From assembly GCA_017623455.1 (NCBI GenBank), contig JAGAPA010000052.1, positions 1-64,000 on the forward strand: a stretch of 64,000 bases of DNA, given 5' to 3'. The translations under genes and the position numbers were made by a program. The notes beneath the pieces were generated by a model that was given only the letters and a program-made list of their open reading frames with translations, searched no databases and had not been told where the DNA came from. This document shows positions 42,045 through 51,110 of this stretch, piece after piece (the first letter of the stretch is position 1; every line of letters starts with the position of its first letter). This DNA is from Clostridia bacterium (GTDB taxonomy: Bacteria > Bacillota > Clostridia > Christensenellales > Pumilibacteraceae).

Positions 42045-43436
42045 ATGGTTTTTAAGCCTGATAACTGCATTAATAAAGTGGGGAGATTCTATCTTGACGA
42101 AAACGTGAGTGCGGTTGCGCATAAAAGTGTATGCAGGGCGGAGGTTCTCGAATTTTTTAGCCGTTGTGCGTTTACGCTCTGCAAATTGGATGCAACGGAG
42201 TGTGACGAGCTTGTCTTTAGGATTGGCAACAACGACGGAATAGAGGTGGGCGATTGCGATTATACGATAAGCGTAAATAAGAGTGGCGCGTGTGTAAGGG
42301 CGAACACGGAAAAAGATCTTATACGCGGTGTCGTTACTCTTGCCCAGCGCGTAGAAACAGATGACGAGCGGATTAAAATTGATTGTTGTGAGATACGTGA
42401 TAACTCTAAAATCAAGGTACGTATGGCGCATTTTTGTATTTTTGCAAGCACAAAGCTTTATGAACTCGAGCGTTTTGTTCGTTTTTGCGGAGCGCTAAAG
42501 TACACTCACGTGGTGCTTGAATTTTGGGGAATGCTTAGGTACGACTGTATGAAGGAGCTTGGCTGGGGACACGCTTTTACTAAGGATCAAATCCGACCGA
42601 TAATCGAAATTGCACGTAGCTTTGGCATAGAGATTATACCAATGTTCAATCATTGGGGACACGCGAGCGCAAGCAGAGGTATGCATGGCAAGCACGTTGT
42701 GCTTAATCAGAATCCGTCGCTTCAGCATTATTTTTCGGATACGGGCTGGTGCTGGAATTATGATAATCCAAAGACGAGAGATCTGCTCAAAAAAGTGCGT
42801 GCGGAGCTTATTGATCTTTGCGGTGAGGGTGAGTATTTCCATATCGGCTGTGACGAGGCATACGGGTTTGACTTTTCCGAAAAATCTATGAGCGGTTTTT
42901 GCGAGTATCTTAACGAGATTGCGGATGATTTGAAAAGTCGCGGTAGACGTGCAATCGCTTGGGGTGATATGTTTATCGCAAGGCATCCTGAGTTTAACAA
43001 GGATAATAGATATACTTGTAATTGCAAGTCCGAGAAAGAAGAGGAGTTTTTCTTAAGCAACCTTGACAAAAGCATTATAATTGCCGACTGGCAGTACGAT
43101 TCTCCCGTATATCCCGTGCAGACTTCTGAAGTTTTCAAAAATGCAGGCTTTGACGTTATAATATGTCCGTGGGACAGGGGCGAAAGCGAGAGCATAGCAA
43201 GTGTAAAGACGGCACGTGACGGGCTTTGGGGCGTTATGCACACGACATGGCATACGCTGTCGTCAGGTTACGTGTTCCTTACGCTCGTTGCACAGCTTTG
43301 CTGGCAGAATAACGTAATAAACGACAGGGCAGAGCTTTGCACTAACACTGCAAGCGTGCTTCGTAAAGCGTATTTTACTGACGGCGACTACGAAAAATCG
43401 GGCTGGTCGGAAAGAGAAATTGTGGAGAGAACGTAA
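42045..43436 (+). CDS. Glycoside hydrolase family 20-like (beta-N-acetylhexosaminidase)
   Basis: 463-aa cytoplasmic enzyme. The N-terminal GH20b-like alpha/beta domain (about 1-120) is followed by a TIM barrel. The catalytic Asp-Glu pair is D270-E271 in FHIGCDEAYGF, the GH20 hallmark for substrate-assisted hydrolysis of N-acetylhexosaminides. EIIPMFNHWGHASASRGMHG corresponds to the conserved stretch with the active-site His. WGVMHTTWHTL near the end provides aromatic substrate contacts. There is no signal peptide, so it acts on imported oligosaccharides. It is translationally coupled to the following transporter by a one-base stop/start overlap. Confidence 0.85.
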   Translation: MVFKPDNCINKVGRFYLDENVSAVAHKSVCRAEVLEFFSRCAFTLCKLDATECDELVFRIGNNDGIEVGDCDYTISVNKSGACVRANTEKDLIRGVVTLAQRVETDDERIKIDCCEIRDNSKIKVRMAHFCIFASTKLYELERFVRFCGALKYTHVVLEFWGMLRYDCMKELGWGHAFTKDQIRPIIEIARSFGIEIIPMFNHWGHASASRGMHGKHVVLNQNPSLQHYFSDTGWCWNYDNPKTRDLLKKVRAELIDLCGEGEYFHIGCDEAYGFDFSEKSMSGFCEYLNEIADDLKSRGRRAIAWGDMFIARHPEFNKDNRYTCNCKSEKEEEFFLSNLDKSIIIADWQYDSPVYPVQTSEVFKNAGFDVIICPWDRGESESIASVKTARDGLWGVMHTTWHTLSSGYVFLTLVAQLCWQNNVINDRAELCTNTASVLRKAYFTDGDYEKSGWSEREIVERT

Positions 43437-44284
43437 TGGCTGTATTTTTGTTCTGCTTAGTGCTTGTCTTTACCGTTGCTCAGTCAGTAAGCACTAAGCT
43501 TTACCATAAAAGCGGAGAAAGCTCTATTGTTTTTAACGCAATAAAAGCGTTATTTTCCTTTGTTCCGCTTCTCGTTTTTTCTCTGTTTGGTTTTTCGTTT
43601 CATACGCCAACGCTGTTGCTTGGCTCGCTGTACGGAGCTTTGATGTGCGTTTCGATGACGTCGGGCTATCTTGCCTTAAAGAGCGGTCCAATGGCGCTTA
43701 CAAGTATGCTTGTGTCTTTTTCTATCGTTATACCGCTCACGTACGGTCTGTGTGTGGGCGAAGTATTAAACGTGTTCAAAATCGTGGGATTGTGTGCTCT
43801 CGTTGTTGCAATGGTGGTGGTAAACCTAAATAAGCAAAACAAGGAAAGCAAGGTGTCGTACGCAAAATGGTTGTTGTTTGTTTCCCTCACTTTTGTTTCA
43901 AACGGTGTAATGTCCGTCATTCAAAAAATCCACCAAACGCAGTTTCCATCGCAGTTTGTTACGGAGTTTATGACGGTAGGAATGTTCGTGGGTGCAGTGT
44001 TCTTTTGCGTGATAGCCCTTATCAAGATAAAGCCTAAGCGTGTTTTACAAAGCAAGGGTAAGATTTTTGGAGTCGTTGCAGGGATCTGCTCTGTCGTTGC
44101 AAACTTTTGCACAACCGCGCTCGTGGGAATGGAAAATGCTTCCGCTCTGTTCCCTGCAATCACTGCAGGAACGCTCGTTCTTAACCTTATTTTAGGACTT
44201 ATAATCTTTAGGGAAAAGCTGAAACTTAATCACTATATTGCCGTAGTTTTCGGAGTTTGTGCCGTAGTTTTTCTCAAGCTCTGA
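43436..44284 (+). CDS. DMT-superfamily transporter, coupled to GH20
   Basis: 282-aa membrane protein with about ten helices. FLFCLVLVFTVAQSVSTKLY starts helix 1, GSLYGALMCVSMTSGYLALK and SGPMALTSMLVSFSIVIPLT form the core of repeat 1, and ITAGTLVLNLILGLIIFREK the end of repeat 2. It belongs to the EamA-like group, with a pattern close to small multidrug or sugar-type DMT proteins. Because its ATG shares a base with the GH20 stop, it probably moves a substrate or product of that enzyme, though direction of transport is unknown. Confidence 0.82.
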   Translation: MAVFLFCLVLVFTVAQSVSTKLYHKSGESSIVFNAIKALFSFVPLLVFSLFGFSFHTPTLLLGSLYGALMCVSMTSGYLALKSGPMALTSMLVSFSIVIPLTYGLCVGEVLNVFKIVGLCALVVAMVVVNLNKQNKESKVSYAKWLLFVSLTFVSNGVMSVIQKIHQTQFPSQFVTEFMTVGMFVGAVFFCVIALIKIKPKRVLQSKGKIFGVVAGICSVVANFCTTALVGMENASALFPAITAGTLVLNLILGLIIFREKLKLNHYIAVVFGVCAVVFLKL

Positions 44285-44377
44285 GTTGAAAATTTCCCTC
44301 TCTTCCGCTAAAAAATAACCGTATTCCTTTATAGATCGCACGAATATCCGATCGGTTTTTCGCGTCGGTCTTTTCTT

Positions 44378-44428
44378 TTTATGCATTTATGCACAAAATT
44401 TCGTATAAAATTCGTTTTTATGCAGTAT
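44378..44428. promoter_or_regulatory. TTTATGCA motifs before argG
   Basis: TTTATGCA occurs at 44378, 44386 and 44417, the last extended to TTTATGCAGTAT exactly as before the amino acid ABC operon. ATATGCAAAA at 44470 is a partial copy. These lie upstream of the argG promoter and are probably the same operator. The 290-nt gap between the DMT gene and argG holds no gene. Confidence 0.62.
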
Positions 44429-44494
44429 AAATGTATAAAATACAAAAATATTTAAATATTTATAAATAAATATGCAAAAGTTGCGTTCAAACGG

Positions 44495-44523
44495 TTGCTT
44501 TTTTAAGTTAAAAGGAGTATACT
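44495..44523 (+). promoter_or_regulatory. argGH promoter
   Basis: TTGCTT (44495-44500), 17-nt spacer, TATACT (44518-44523). The -10 overlaps GTATAC-T-GTATAC (44517-44529), a small symmetric sequence that could also be bound by a regulator. Confidence 0.72.
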
Positions 44524-44574
44524 GTATACATTCTTAAAACTTAGAAAATAATTTATTAAAAGAGGCATATAAAT

Positions 44575-45804
44575 ATGAACAAACAGGACATTAAAAAGGT
44601 TGTACTTGCATACAGTGGCGGACTTGACACGTCCATCATTATTCCTTGGCTTAAGGAAAACTATAACAACTGCGAAGTAATTGCAGTTTCGGCTGACGTT
44701 GGTCAGGGCACCGAGCTTGACGGACTTGAAGAGAAGGCTATCAAGAGTGGAGCAAGTAAACTCTATATCGAAGATTTAACCGATGAGTTTGTAAACGATT
44801 TCGTTATCCCCACCGTTCAGGCTGGCGCGCTTTACGAGGAGTATATGCTCGGAACGTCCTTTGCTCGTCCCATAATCGCTAAGCGCATTATTGAGATTGC
44901 AAAGGCAGAAAAGGCTGACGCTATCGCACACGGCTGTACGGGTAAGGGCAACGATCAGGTTCGTTTCGAGCTTGCTATCAAGGCTCTTGCTCCCGAAATG
45001 GCTATCATTGCTCCTTGGCGTGAGTGGGATATCAAGTCCCGTGAAGAGGAGATCGACTATGCCGAGGCTCACAATATTCCGCTTAAGATAAACAGAGAAA
45101 CAAACTACTCAAAGGACAAGAACTTGTGGCACCTTTCCCACGAGGGCTTGGATTTGGAGGATGCCGGCAACGAGCCTTTGTACGAAAAGGACGGATTCTT
45201 GGAGATGAGCGTATCGCCCATGCTTGCACCCGACAAGCCCACGTACGTTATCCTTGATTTCGAGCAGGGTAAGCCCGTAGCACTTGACGGAAAGAAGATG
45301 AGCGCAAAGGAGATTATCCTTGCTCTTAACGAGATTGGCGGAGCAAACGGTATTGGACTTTTGGATATCGTAGAAAACCGTCTTGTAGGAATGAAGTGTC
45401 GTGGCGTATACGAAACTCCCGGCGGAGCAATCCTTTACTTTGCGCACAAGTACCTCGAAACTCTTTGCTTGGACAAGTACGTAGCGCACAAAAAGCAGGA
45501 ACTTGCAATTACCTTTGCTGACCTCGTTTACAACGGTCAGTGGTTCACTCCCCTCCGTGAGGCACTTTCTGCATTCGTTGCCAAGACACAGGAAAAGGTT
45601 ACCGGCAAGGTAAAGATTAAGCTTTATAAGGGTAATATGATAAAGGCAGGTGCTTGGTCTGATTACTCTCTTTACAGCGAAGAATACGCAACGTTTGGAG
45701 AGGATCACGTTTACAATCAGGCGGACGCAACCGGATTTATCAATCTTTTCGGACTTCCCTGCAAGGTTCAGGCGGAAGTAAACGCAAAAAACTCAAAAAA
45801 ATAA
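44575..45804 (+). CDS. argG: Argininosuccinate synthase
   Basis: 409-aa enzyme joining citrulline and aspartate with ATP in arginine synthesis. The P-loop region [18 protein letters not shown] is at about 10-27. [34 protein letters not shown] (citrulline/ATP contacts) and the invariant [12 protein letters not shown] follow. [20 protein letters not shown] is represented by [20 protein letters not shown]. Length is normal. argH follows after 21 nt, giving the last two steps of arginine biosynthesis as one operon under a possibly ArgR-like operator. The rest of the arg pathway is not in the window. Confidence 0.97.
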   Translation: MNKQDIKKVVLAYSGGLDTSIIIPWLKENYNNCEVIAVSADVGQGTELDGLEEKAIKSGASKLYIEDLTDEFVNDFVIPTVQAGALYEEYMLGTSFARPIIAKRIIEIAKAEKADAIAHGCTGKGNDQVRFELAIKALAPEMAIIAPWREWDIKSREEEIDYAEAHNIPLKINRETNYSKDKNLWHLSHEGLDLEDAGNEPLYEKDGFLEMSVSPMLAPDKPTYVILDFEQGKPVALDGKKMSAKEIILALNEIGGANGIGLLDIVENRLVGMKCRGVYETPGGAILYFAHKYLETLCLDKYVAHKKQELAITFADLVYNGQWFTPLREALSAFVAKTQEKVTGKVKIKLYKGNMIKAGAWSDYSLYSEEYATFGEDHVYNQADATGFINLFGLPCKVQAEVNAKNSKK

Positions 45805-45825
45805 TTCACAAAAAAGAGGTTAGAT

Positions 45826-47205
45826 ATGGATAAGATGTGGGCAGGCAGATTTGCCAAAACGCTCGACAAAACGGCTGACGATTTCAATTCGTCCTTAAAG
45901 TTTGATTGCAAGATGTTCGCTCAGGACATAAAAGGCTCTATTGCGCACGCTACAATGCTTGGAGCTTGCAACGTTTTGCCACAAGCGGACGTGGACAAAA
46001 TTATCGAAGGGCTTGCTTCCATTTTAGAGGATATCAAAAACGGTAAGCTTACGTTTGATAACGGCGCAGAAGATATTCACATGTTCGTAGAGGGCGAGCT
46101 TACCAAGCGTATCGGTGACGTGGGCAAAAAGCTTCATACGTCACGTAGCAGAAACGATCAGGTTGCACTCGACCTTCGTATGTACGTAAAGGACGAACTT
46201 GCAAAAATTAAGACGCTTCTTTCAGAGCTTATAGGCGTGCTTTGCGATAAGGCGGAGCAAAACCTCGACGCTATTATGCCCGGGTATACTCACCTTCAGC
46301 GCGCTCAGCCCATAACTTTTGCTCAGCATCTTATGGCGTACGCAATGATGTTTATTCGTGACGTTATGCGTATTGACGATACCGTAAAGCACATGAATCT
46401 TTCTCCCCTTGGCTCTTGCGCCCTTGCAGGAACGACCTACCCAATCGATAGAGGCATAACCGCAAGTCTTTTGGGCTTTGACGGATACACTCACAACAGT
46501 TTAGACGGAGTGTCAGATAGAGATTTTTGTGTGGAAACGTTGTCAACGCTTTCGCTTATTATGGTTCACCTTTCCCGTTTTGCGGAAGAGATTATTCTTT
46601 GGACAAGCTGGGAGTTCAAGTTTATGGAGCTTGACGATTCGTTCACGACGGGCTCGTCCATTATGCCTCAAAAGAAAAACTCGGATATGGCAGAGTTAGT
46701 ACGAGGCAAGAGCGGTAGAGTGTTTGGCGATTTGATGGGAATGCTTACCGTGCTCAAAGGACTTCCGCTTGCGTACAATAAGGATATGCAGGAAGACAAG
46801 GAGGGCGTGTTCGATGCGTTAGAAACCGTCAATATGTGCCTTACCGTGTTTACGCCCATGCTCGCTACGGCTACCGTGCTTAAGGACAATATGCTCACGG
46901 CGGCAAAGAAGGGCTTTATCAACGCAACGGATATGGCTGACTACCTCACCAAAAAGGGTATGCCGTTCAGGTCTGCTTACAAGATTACCGGCACAATCGT
47001 TGGTGATTGCATCGCAAAGGGTAAGGTTTTAGAGGATCTTACGGTAGAAGATTACAAGCAGTACAGCGAACTTTTTGATGGCGGTATATACAAAGCAATC
47101 TCGCTTTCAGAATGTGTAAGCAAGCGTATTTCGCAAGGCGGAACCGCGCCTAGCGAAACCAAAAAGCAGATAACGTACGCGAGAAAGTTTGCAAAAATCA
47201 ACTAA
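45826..47205 (+). CDS. argH: Argininosuccinate lyase
   Basis: 459-aa member of the fumarase/aspartase superfamily that splits argininosuccinate to arginine and fumarate. The N-terminus MWAGRFAKTLDKTADDFNSS is diagnostic. LHTSRSRNDQVALDLRMYVK, MPGYTHLQRAQPITFAQHL and the flexible loop TGSSIMPQKKNSDMAELVRG (catalytic Ser region) are all intact. It is followed by a terminator. Together with argG it forms a complete citrulline-to-arginine module. Confidence 0.97.
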   Translation: MDKMWAGRFAKTLDKTADDFNSSLKFDCKMFAQDIKGSIAHATMLGACNVLPQADVDKIIEGLASILEDIKNGKLTFDNGAEDIHMFVEGELTKRIGDVGKKLHTSRSRNDQVALDLRMYVKDELAKIKTLLSELIGVLCDKAEQNLDAIMPGYTHLQRAQPITFAQHLMAYAMMFIRDVMRIDDTVKHMNLSPLGSCALAGTTYPIDRGITASLLGFDGYTHNSLDGVSDRDFCVETLSTLSLIMVHLSRFAEEIILWTSWEFKFMELDDSFTTGSSIMPQKKNSDMAELVRGKSGRVFGDLMGMLTVLKGLPLAYNKDMQEDKEGVFDALETVNMCLTVFTPMLATATVLKDNMLTAAKKGFINATDMADYLTKKGMPFRSAYKITGTIVGDCIAKGKVLEDLTVEDYKQYSELFDGGIYKAISLSECVSKRISQGGTAPSETKKQITYARKFAKIN

Positions 47206-47227
47206 ATAAAATCAGATACGTTAACGA

Positions 47228-47267
47228 CCCCTAAAGCCGATATGCTTTAAGGGGCTCGTTTTTTTTG
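47228..47267 (+). terminator. argGH terminator
   Basis: CCCCTAAAGC (47228-47237) pairs with GCTTTAAGGGG (47244-47254, one bulged A), then a run of eight T. The region from 47270 to 47408 contains ATACGTAT at 47293 and no gene. Confidence 0.82.
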
Positions 47268-47408
47268 ATTAGCCATGGTTTATAATTACCGCATACGTAT
47301 GCCCGATTTTGCGACCAATAACGTTTTATTGCGTAATTTGCGAGAGAAAGGATAGGGGCGAAAGTGCGTGGGATTTTGCTCTATAGTCAATAAATTTAGC
47401 GAAACTTA

Positions 47409-47438
47409 TTGCAAAAGGTCGTTTGTTTATGTTATAAT
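47409..47438 (+). promoter_or_regulatory. Promoter of the TIR-domain gene
   Basis: TTGCAA (47409-47414), 18-nt spacer, TATAAT (47433-47438), then GAGGGA before ATG 47469. Confidence 0.65.
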
Positions 47439-47468
47439 AAGTTATAAACTGTGACAGAGGGAAATATT

Positions 47469-50207
47469 ATGATTATTGAATGTAAAACGTGTGGAAGTGA
47501 GATCGAGATAGCAAGCAGACAAAAGATTGCCGTTTGCGAGTTTTGCGGTATGGAGCAAACTTTACCACAAGCAAACAATCCTGAAAAAATGGAGCTGTTT
47601 ATTAGAGCTAACGAGAACCGTATGTCATGCAGGTTTGACGTTGCGAAAAAGCAGTACGAAAACATAATAGCAAAATATCCCGATGAAAACGAGGCGTATT
47701 GGTGTAAAATACTGTGTGAGTACGGTATAGAATACGTGGACGATTTTACAACCGAGAGAAAGCTTCCCACTTGTCACAGAACGGTCAAGCAAAGCATTTT
47801 TGAAGCAAAGGACTACAAGCTTATTATGTCGCGCGCAACGTCGGAAGAGAAGGCTATTTATAAGACCGAGGCAAACGAGATTGACCGTATTCAAAAAGAA
47901 ATTCTCAAGGTAGCACAGCGCGAAGAGCCGTACGATATATTTATTTGCTTTAAGGATACCGAAGAGGACGGAACAAAAAGGCGCACGGTGGATTCGCAGT
48001 ACGCTAACAAGATATACACCCTTTTGTCTAACAAAGGCTACAAGGTTTTCTTTTCACGCGTTACCTTAAAAAGCAAAGGCGGAGCGCAGTACGAACCCGT
48101 TATATATTCCGCGCTGTCCACCGCAAAGGTTATGCTTTTGGTGTGTGCAAACCCCAAACACGTAAACGCGCCGTGGGTAAGAAACGAATGGAGCAGATAC
48201 GCAGAGTTTGCGGAAAAGGATTTCAGCAAAGCGCTCGTGCCCTGTCTTAAGGACGTGTATCCCTACGATTTGCCCGACGAGCTTAACCGTTATCAGGCTT
48301 TGGATATGAGCGAGCTTGATTTTTACGAAAACCTTTCCAGACAAATTGACAGCAAGTTTGGACGAGTAAGCGTTCAAGCCCCCGTATATACTGCGCCGTC
48401 CGTGCCCGTTCAGCCGGTAATCGACGAGAAGCAAAGCACGATAAAAAATTTCATAAGGCGCGCGCAGTTGTACCTTGAGGACAGAATTTTTGAAAAGGCG
48501 GACGAGTATGCCGAAAAGGTGCTGGATATCGATTCGGATTGTGCCGAGGCGTATTTGGTAAAGCTTATGGTGGACTGCAAGGTATCAACAAGCTCTGAGC
48601 TTGCTTCCTGCGGTGTGGATTTTGCGGAAAACAGAAACTACGTAAAGGCGATCAGGTTTGGAGATAGCGAGCTTAAAAGTATGCTTGGCAGATATCTTGC
48701 CGAAAATCAGAACGTAGCGGAAAAATTGCGCAAACGTGAAGAAGACAGAAAATTAGCGGAAGAAAAACGCAAGCAGGAAGAGGAAAAAGCAAAAAAAGAG
48801 GAACAGCGCAGACTTTTTATCGCAAACTTAAAGGCAAAAAAAGAGGAACAGCGCAGACTTTTTATCGCAAACTTAAAGGCAAAAAAAGAGGAACAGCGCA
48901 GACTTTTTGTTACTAACTTAAAAGTAGACGATCTCGTAAAGTTCGGACGGTATTATCAGAATAATTCCAAAACAAAAGAGGATATAGAGTGGAGAGTGTG
49001 TGACAAGCAGGACGGTAAGGTTTTGCTTATGAGCAGGTACGCGCTCGACAGGGTGCGCTACAGCTCGCGATCTTCAGTCACTTGGGCAAACTCCGATCTA
49101 AGGCAATTCCTTAACGGTGAGTTTATCTCATCAGCCTTTAACAAAAGCGAAGCAGATGCAATTTATTCTACCGTTGTTGTGCCCGACAAAAATCCGAAGT
49201 ACGCAACCGATTGCGGAGCAGAAGTGACGGATAAGGTTTTTGTGTTTAGCAAATCCGAAGTGGAAAAGTATATGCCCCTGAATTTTAACAGAACGTGTAA
49301 AAGCACGTCATACGTACGCGGTAAGGGCGCGTATACCAATAATCTGCGCGATCTGTACTGTAATTGGTGGCTACGTACCCCCGGTCCCACGTCAAAAGAC
49401 GCAACGATAGTAAATACCGCAGGCTACGTGTATTACGAGCGGGCGGCAGTATATTATGCAAAGGCGGACAATGAGAGTGTAGCCGTGCGTCCTGTTTTGT
49501 GGGTGGATCTTGACCTTCTTGCGGAGATTGTGATACCCTTCGAAATTCCACCGCAATTCGCAACCGAGAATAAGGCGAACACCCCGTCTAAAACCGAAAT
49601 ACCACCTAAAAAAACAAACGCTACTTTGAAAGTCGGCGATACTTATAAGTTCGGAAAATACTATCAAAGCAATAACACAACAAAAGAAGATATCGAGTGG
49701 CAGGTGCTTGCAAAAGAGGGAAGCAAAGCCCTGCTTATAAGCAAGTACGGATTAGACTGTAAGAAGTACAACGAAGAAATAACAAGTGTATATTGGTCAC
49801 ACTGCACTTTAAGGAAATGGCTTAACAACGACTTTATAAACAGTGCGTTTACGGGCGCTGAAAAGGCGAGGATATCAACGGTAACGGTAAGCGCGGATAA
49901 GAATCCAAGATACAGCACAGACCCGGGAAATGCAACGCAAGACAAGGTGTTCTTGGTGAGCATACCCGAAGCAAACAAATATTTCGGCAATATTTTTGAA
50001 AGGCAGTGTAAGCCAACAAAGTACGCAAAGGAAAACGGAGCAAAGGCAAACGGTGACGGGAATTGCAGTTGGTGGCTTCGTACTCCCGGTATGTACCTAA
50101 CCTGTGCCACACACGTTACTTGCGTAGGAGAAGTTTACGACGGAGCATCTTTTGTTTCTGATTTAAATGCCGTGCGCCCTGCTATCTGGGTGGATTTGGA
50201 AGCGTAA
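47469..50207 (+). CDS. TIR-domain protein with zinc ribbon and two DUF6273-like modules
   Basis: 912-aa protein. A zinc ribbon (C5, C8, C23, C26) is followed by a TPR-like helical segment (about 40-150). A TIR domain (about 155-290) starts EPYDIFICFKDTEEDGTKRR; E209 in AQYEPVIYSALS sits where TIR NADases have the catalytic Glu. More TPR-like helices follow (about 320-415). A Lys/Glu coiled coil has three tandem 15-residue units (KKEEQRRLFIANLKA, two identical at DNA level). Then come two homologous DUF6273-like modules (about 480-685 and 715-912), each with FGRYYQ, IEWRV or IEWQV, a WW-LRTPG core and VRPVLWVDL or VRPAIWVDL. This is a signalling or defence-type architecture. ATG 47469 is preferred because GAGGGAAA lies upstream. 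Confidence 0.82.
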   Translation: MIIECKTCGSEIEIASRQKIAVCEFCGMEQTLPQANNPEKMELFIRANENRMSCRFDVAKKQYENIIAKYPDENEAYWCKILCEYGIEYVDDFTTERKLPTCHRTVKQSIFEAKDYKLIMSRATSEEKAIYKTEANEIDRIQKEILKVAQREEPYDIFICFKDTEEDGTKRRTVDSQYANKIYTLLSNKGYKVFFSRVTLKSKGGAQYEPVIYSALSTAKVMLLVCANPKHVNAPWVRNEWSRYAEFAEKDFSKALVPCLKDVYPYDLPDELNRYQALDMSELDFYENLSRQIDSKFGRVSVQAPVYTAPSVPVQPVIDEKQSTIKNFIRRAQLYLEDRIFEKADEYAEKVLDIDSDCAEAYLVKLMVDCKVSTSSELASCGVDFAENRNYVKAIRFGDSELKSMLGRYLAENQNVAEKLRKREEDRKLAEEKRKQEEEKAKKEEQRRLFIANLKAKKEEQRRLFIANLKAKKEEQRRLFVTNLKVDDLVKFGRYYQNNSKTKEDIEWRVCDKQDGKVLLMSRYALDRVRYSSRSSVTWANSDLRQFLNGEFISSAFNKSEADAIYSTVVVPDKNPKYATDCGAEVTDKVFVFSKSEVEKYMPLNFNRTCKSTSYVRGKGAYTNNLRDLYCNWWLRTPGPTSKDATIVNTAGYVYYERAAVYYAKADNESVAVRPVLWVDLDLLAEIVIPFEIPPQFATENKANTPSKTEIPPKKTNATLKVGDTYKFGKYYQSNNTTKEDIEWQVLAKEGSKALLISKYGLDCKKYNEEITSVYWSHCTLRKWLNNDFINSAFTGAEKARISTVTVSADKNPRYSTDPGNATQDKVFLVSIPEANKYFGNIFERQCKPTKYAKENGAKANGDGNCSWWLRTPGMYLTCATHVTCVGEVYDGASFVSDLNAVRPAIWVDLEA
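48789..48910 (+). repeat. 45-nt tandem repeat within the TIR gene
   Basis: Units begin at 48789, 48834 and 48879 with GCAAAAAAAGAGGAACAG. The first two are identical over 45 nt, and the third diverges after about 30 nt. The period is a multiple of three, so copy number can vary without breaking the frame; it would lengthen or shorten the coiled coil. Confidence 0.92.
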
Positions 50208-50263
50208 AGAGCTTTGTTAAAAACGCGATAGAGTATAAGAAAAATCAACGTAGGAGAAAATTT

Positions 50264-51088
50264 ATGGCAAAAAAGTTTGACGGAGTGGTTATATTTTCGG
50301 ATTTTGACAATACACTTACGTATAAGGGGAGCATGAGCGGAACGTGTAAGCATTTTAACATTAACCCAAATAATTACGAGGCTGTCAAATACTTTACACA
50401 AAACGGTGGTAAATTTATTATGGCAACGGGAAGAAATTACAACGAACTGCTTTTTCTTTTGGATAAGATGCCCATGTACGAGGTAGCAATATGTACCAAT
50501 GGTACGCTTTACAACCTCAAAACAAACGAGGAATACCTTTCCGTAGAGCTTGAAGACGACTTTATCGAAACGGTGGCAAAGGACCTTTTTTCCAAGTTCG
50601 ATATCCGTCATTGCAGAATAGTGGACGGGGATTATAACAACTGCGAGTGGAACAAAACGGAGAGCGGAATAAGCTTTTTCGAGCACGCGAAAATCCACGA
50701 TAAAAAGCCGTATCACAAGCTTACTTTTTCGGGCGACGGTGACGTTAAGTACATCAAAAACCTATATACGTATCTTAAAAACAAGTACAAAGACGAGTAT
50801 ACCGTGGAGTGCTCAGCCCCCGATTTTATGGAGCTTTATGCAAAGGGCGGAGGCAAGAAAAACGCGATAAGAGAGCTTGTAAAACGAATAGGCGACGTAA
50901 AGAAAATTATTTGCGTGGGAGATCAGGAAAACGATATTCCCATGCTTGAAATTGCGGACGTGGGAGTGTGCGTGGCAAACGGTGCACAGAGAGCAAAGGA
51001 CGTAGCTTCCGTAATTTGCACTACGAATGAAGAAGGAGCAATAGCCGACGTCGTGCGGATGCTTGAGGAGGGTATAATAAAAACGTAA
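50264..51088 (+). CDS. HAD-superfamily hydrolase (Cof-type phosphatase)
   Basis: 274-aa phosphatase. Motif I FSDFDNTLTYKG gives the nucleophile Asp and the acid Asp. Motif II is IMATGRNYNELL (Thr). Motif III/IV are the Lys in AKGGGKKNAIRELVKRIG and ICVGDQENDIPMLEIAD. The C2-type cap lies between (about 85-190). These enzymes dephosphorylate sugar phosphates or flavin precursors. AGGAGAA precedes the start. It is 22 nt from cardiolipin synthase, so both are probably co-transcribed. Confidence 0.9.
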   Translation: MAKKFDGVVIFSDFDNTLTYKGSMSGTCKHFNINPNNYEAVKYFTQNGGKFIMATGRNYNELLFLLDKMPMYEVAICTNGTLYNLKTNEEYLSVELEDDFIETVAKDLFSKFDIRHCRIVDGDYNNCEWNKTESGISFFEHAKIHDKKPYHKLTFSGDGDVKYIKNLYTYLKNKYKDEYTVECSAPDFMELYAKGGGKKNAIRELVKRIGDVKKIICVGDQENDIPMLEIADVGVCVANGAQRAKDVASVICTTNEEGAIADVVRMLEEGIIKT

Positions 51089-51110
51089 CGTAGGAGATAA
51101 TACAAAGACA

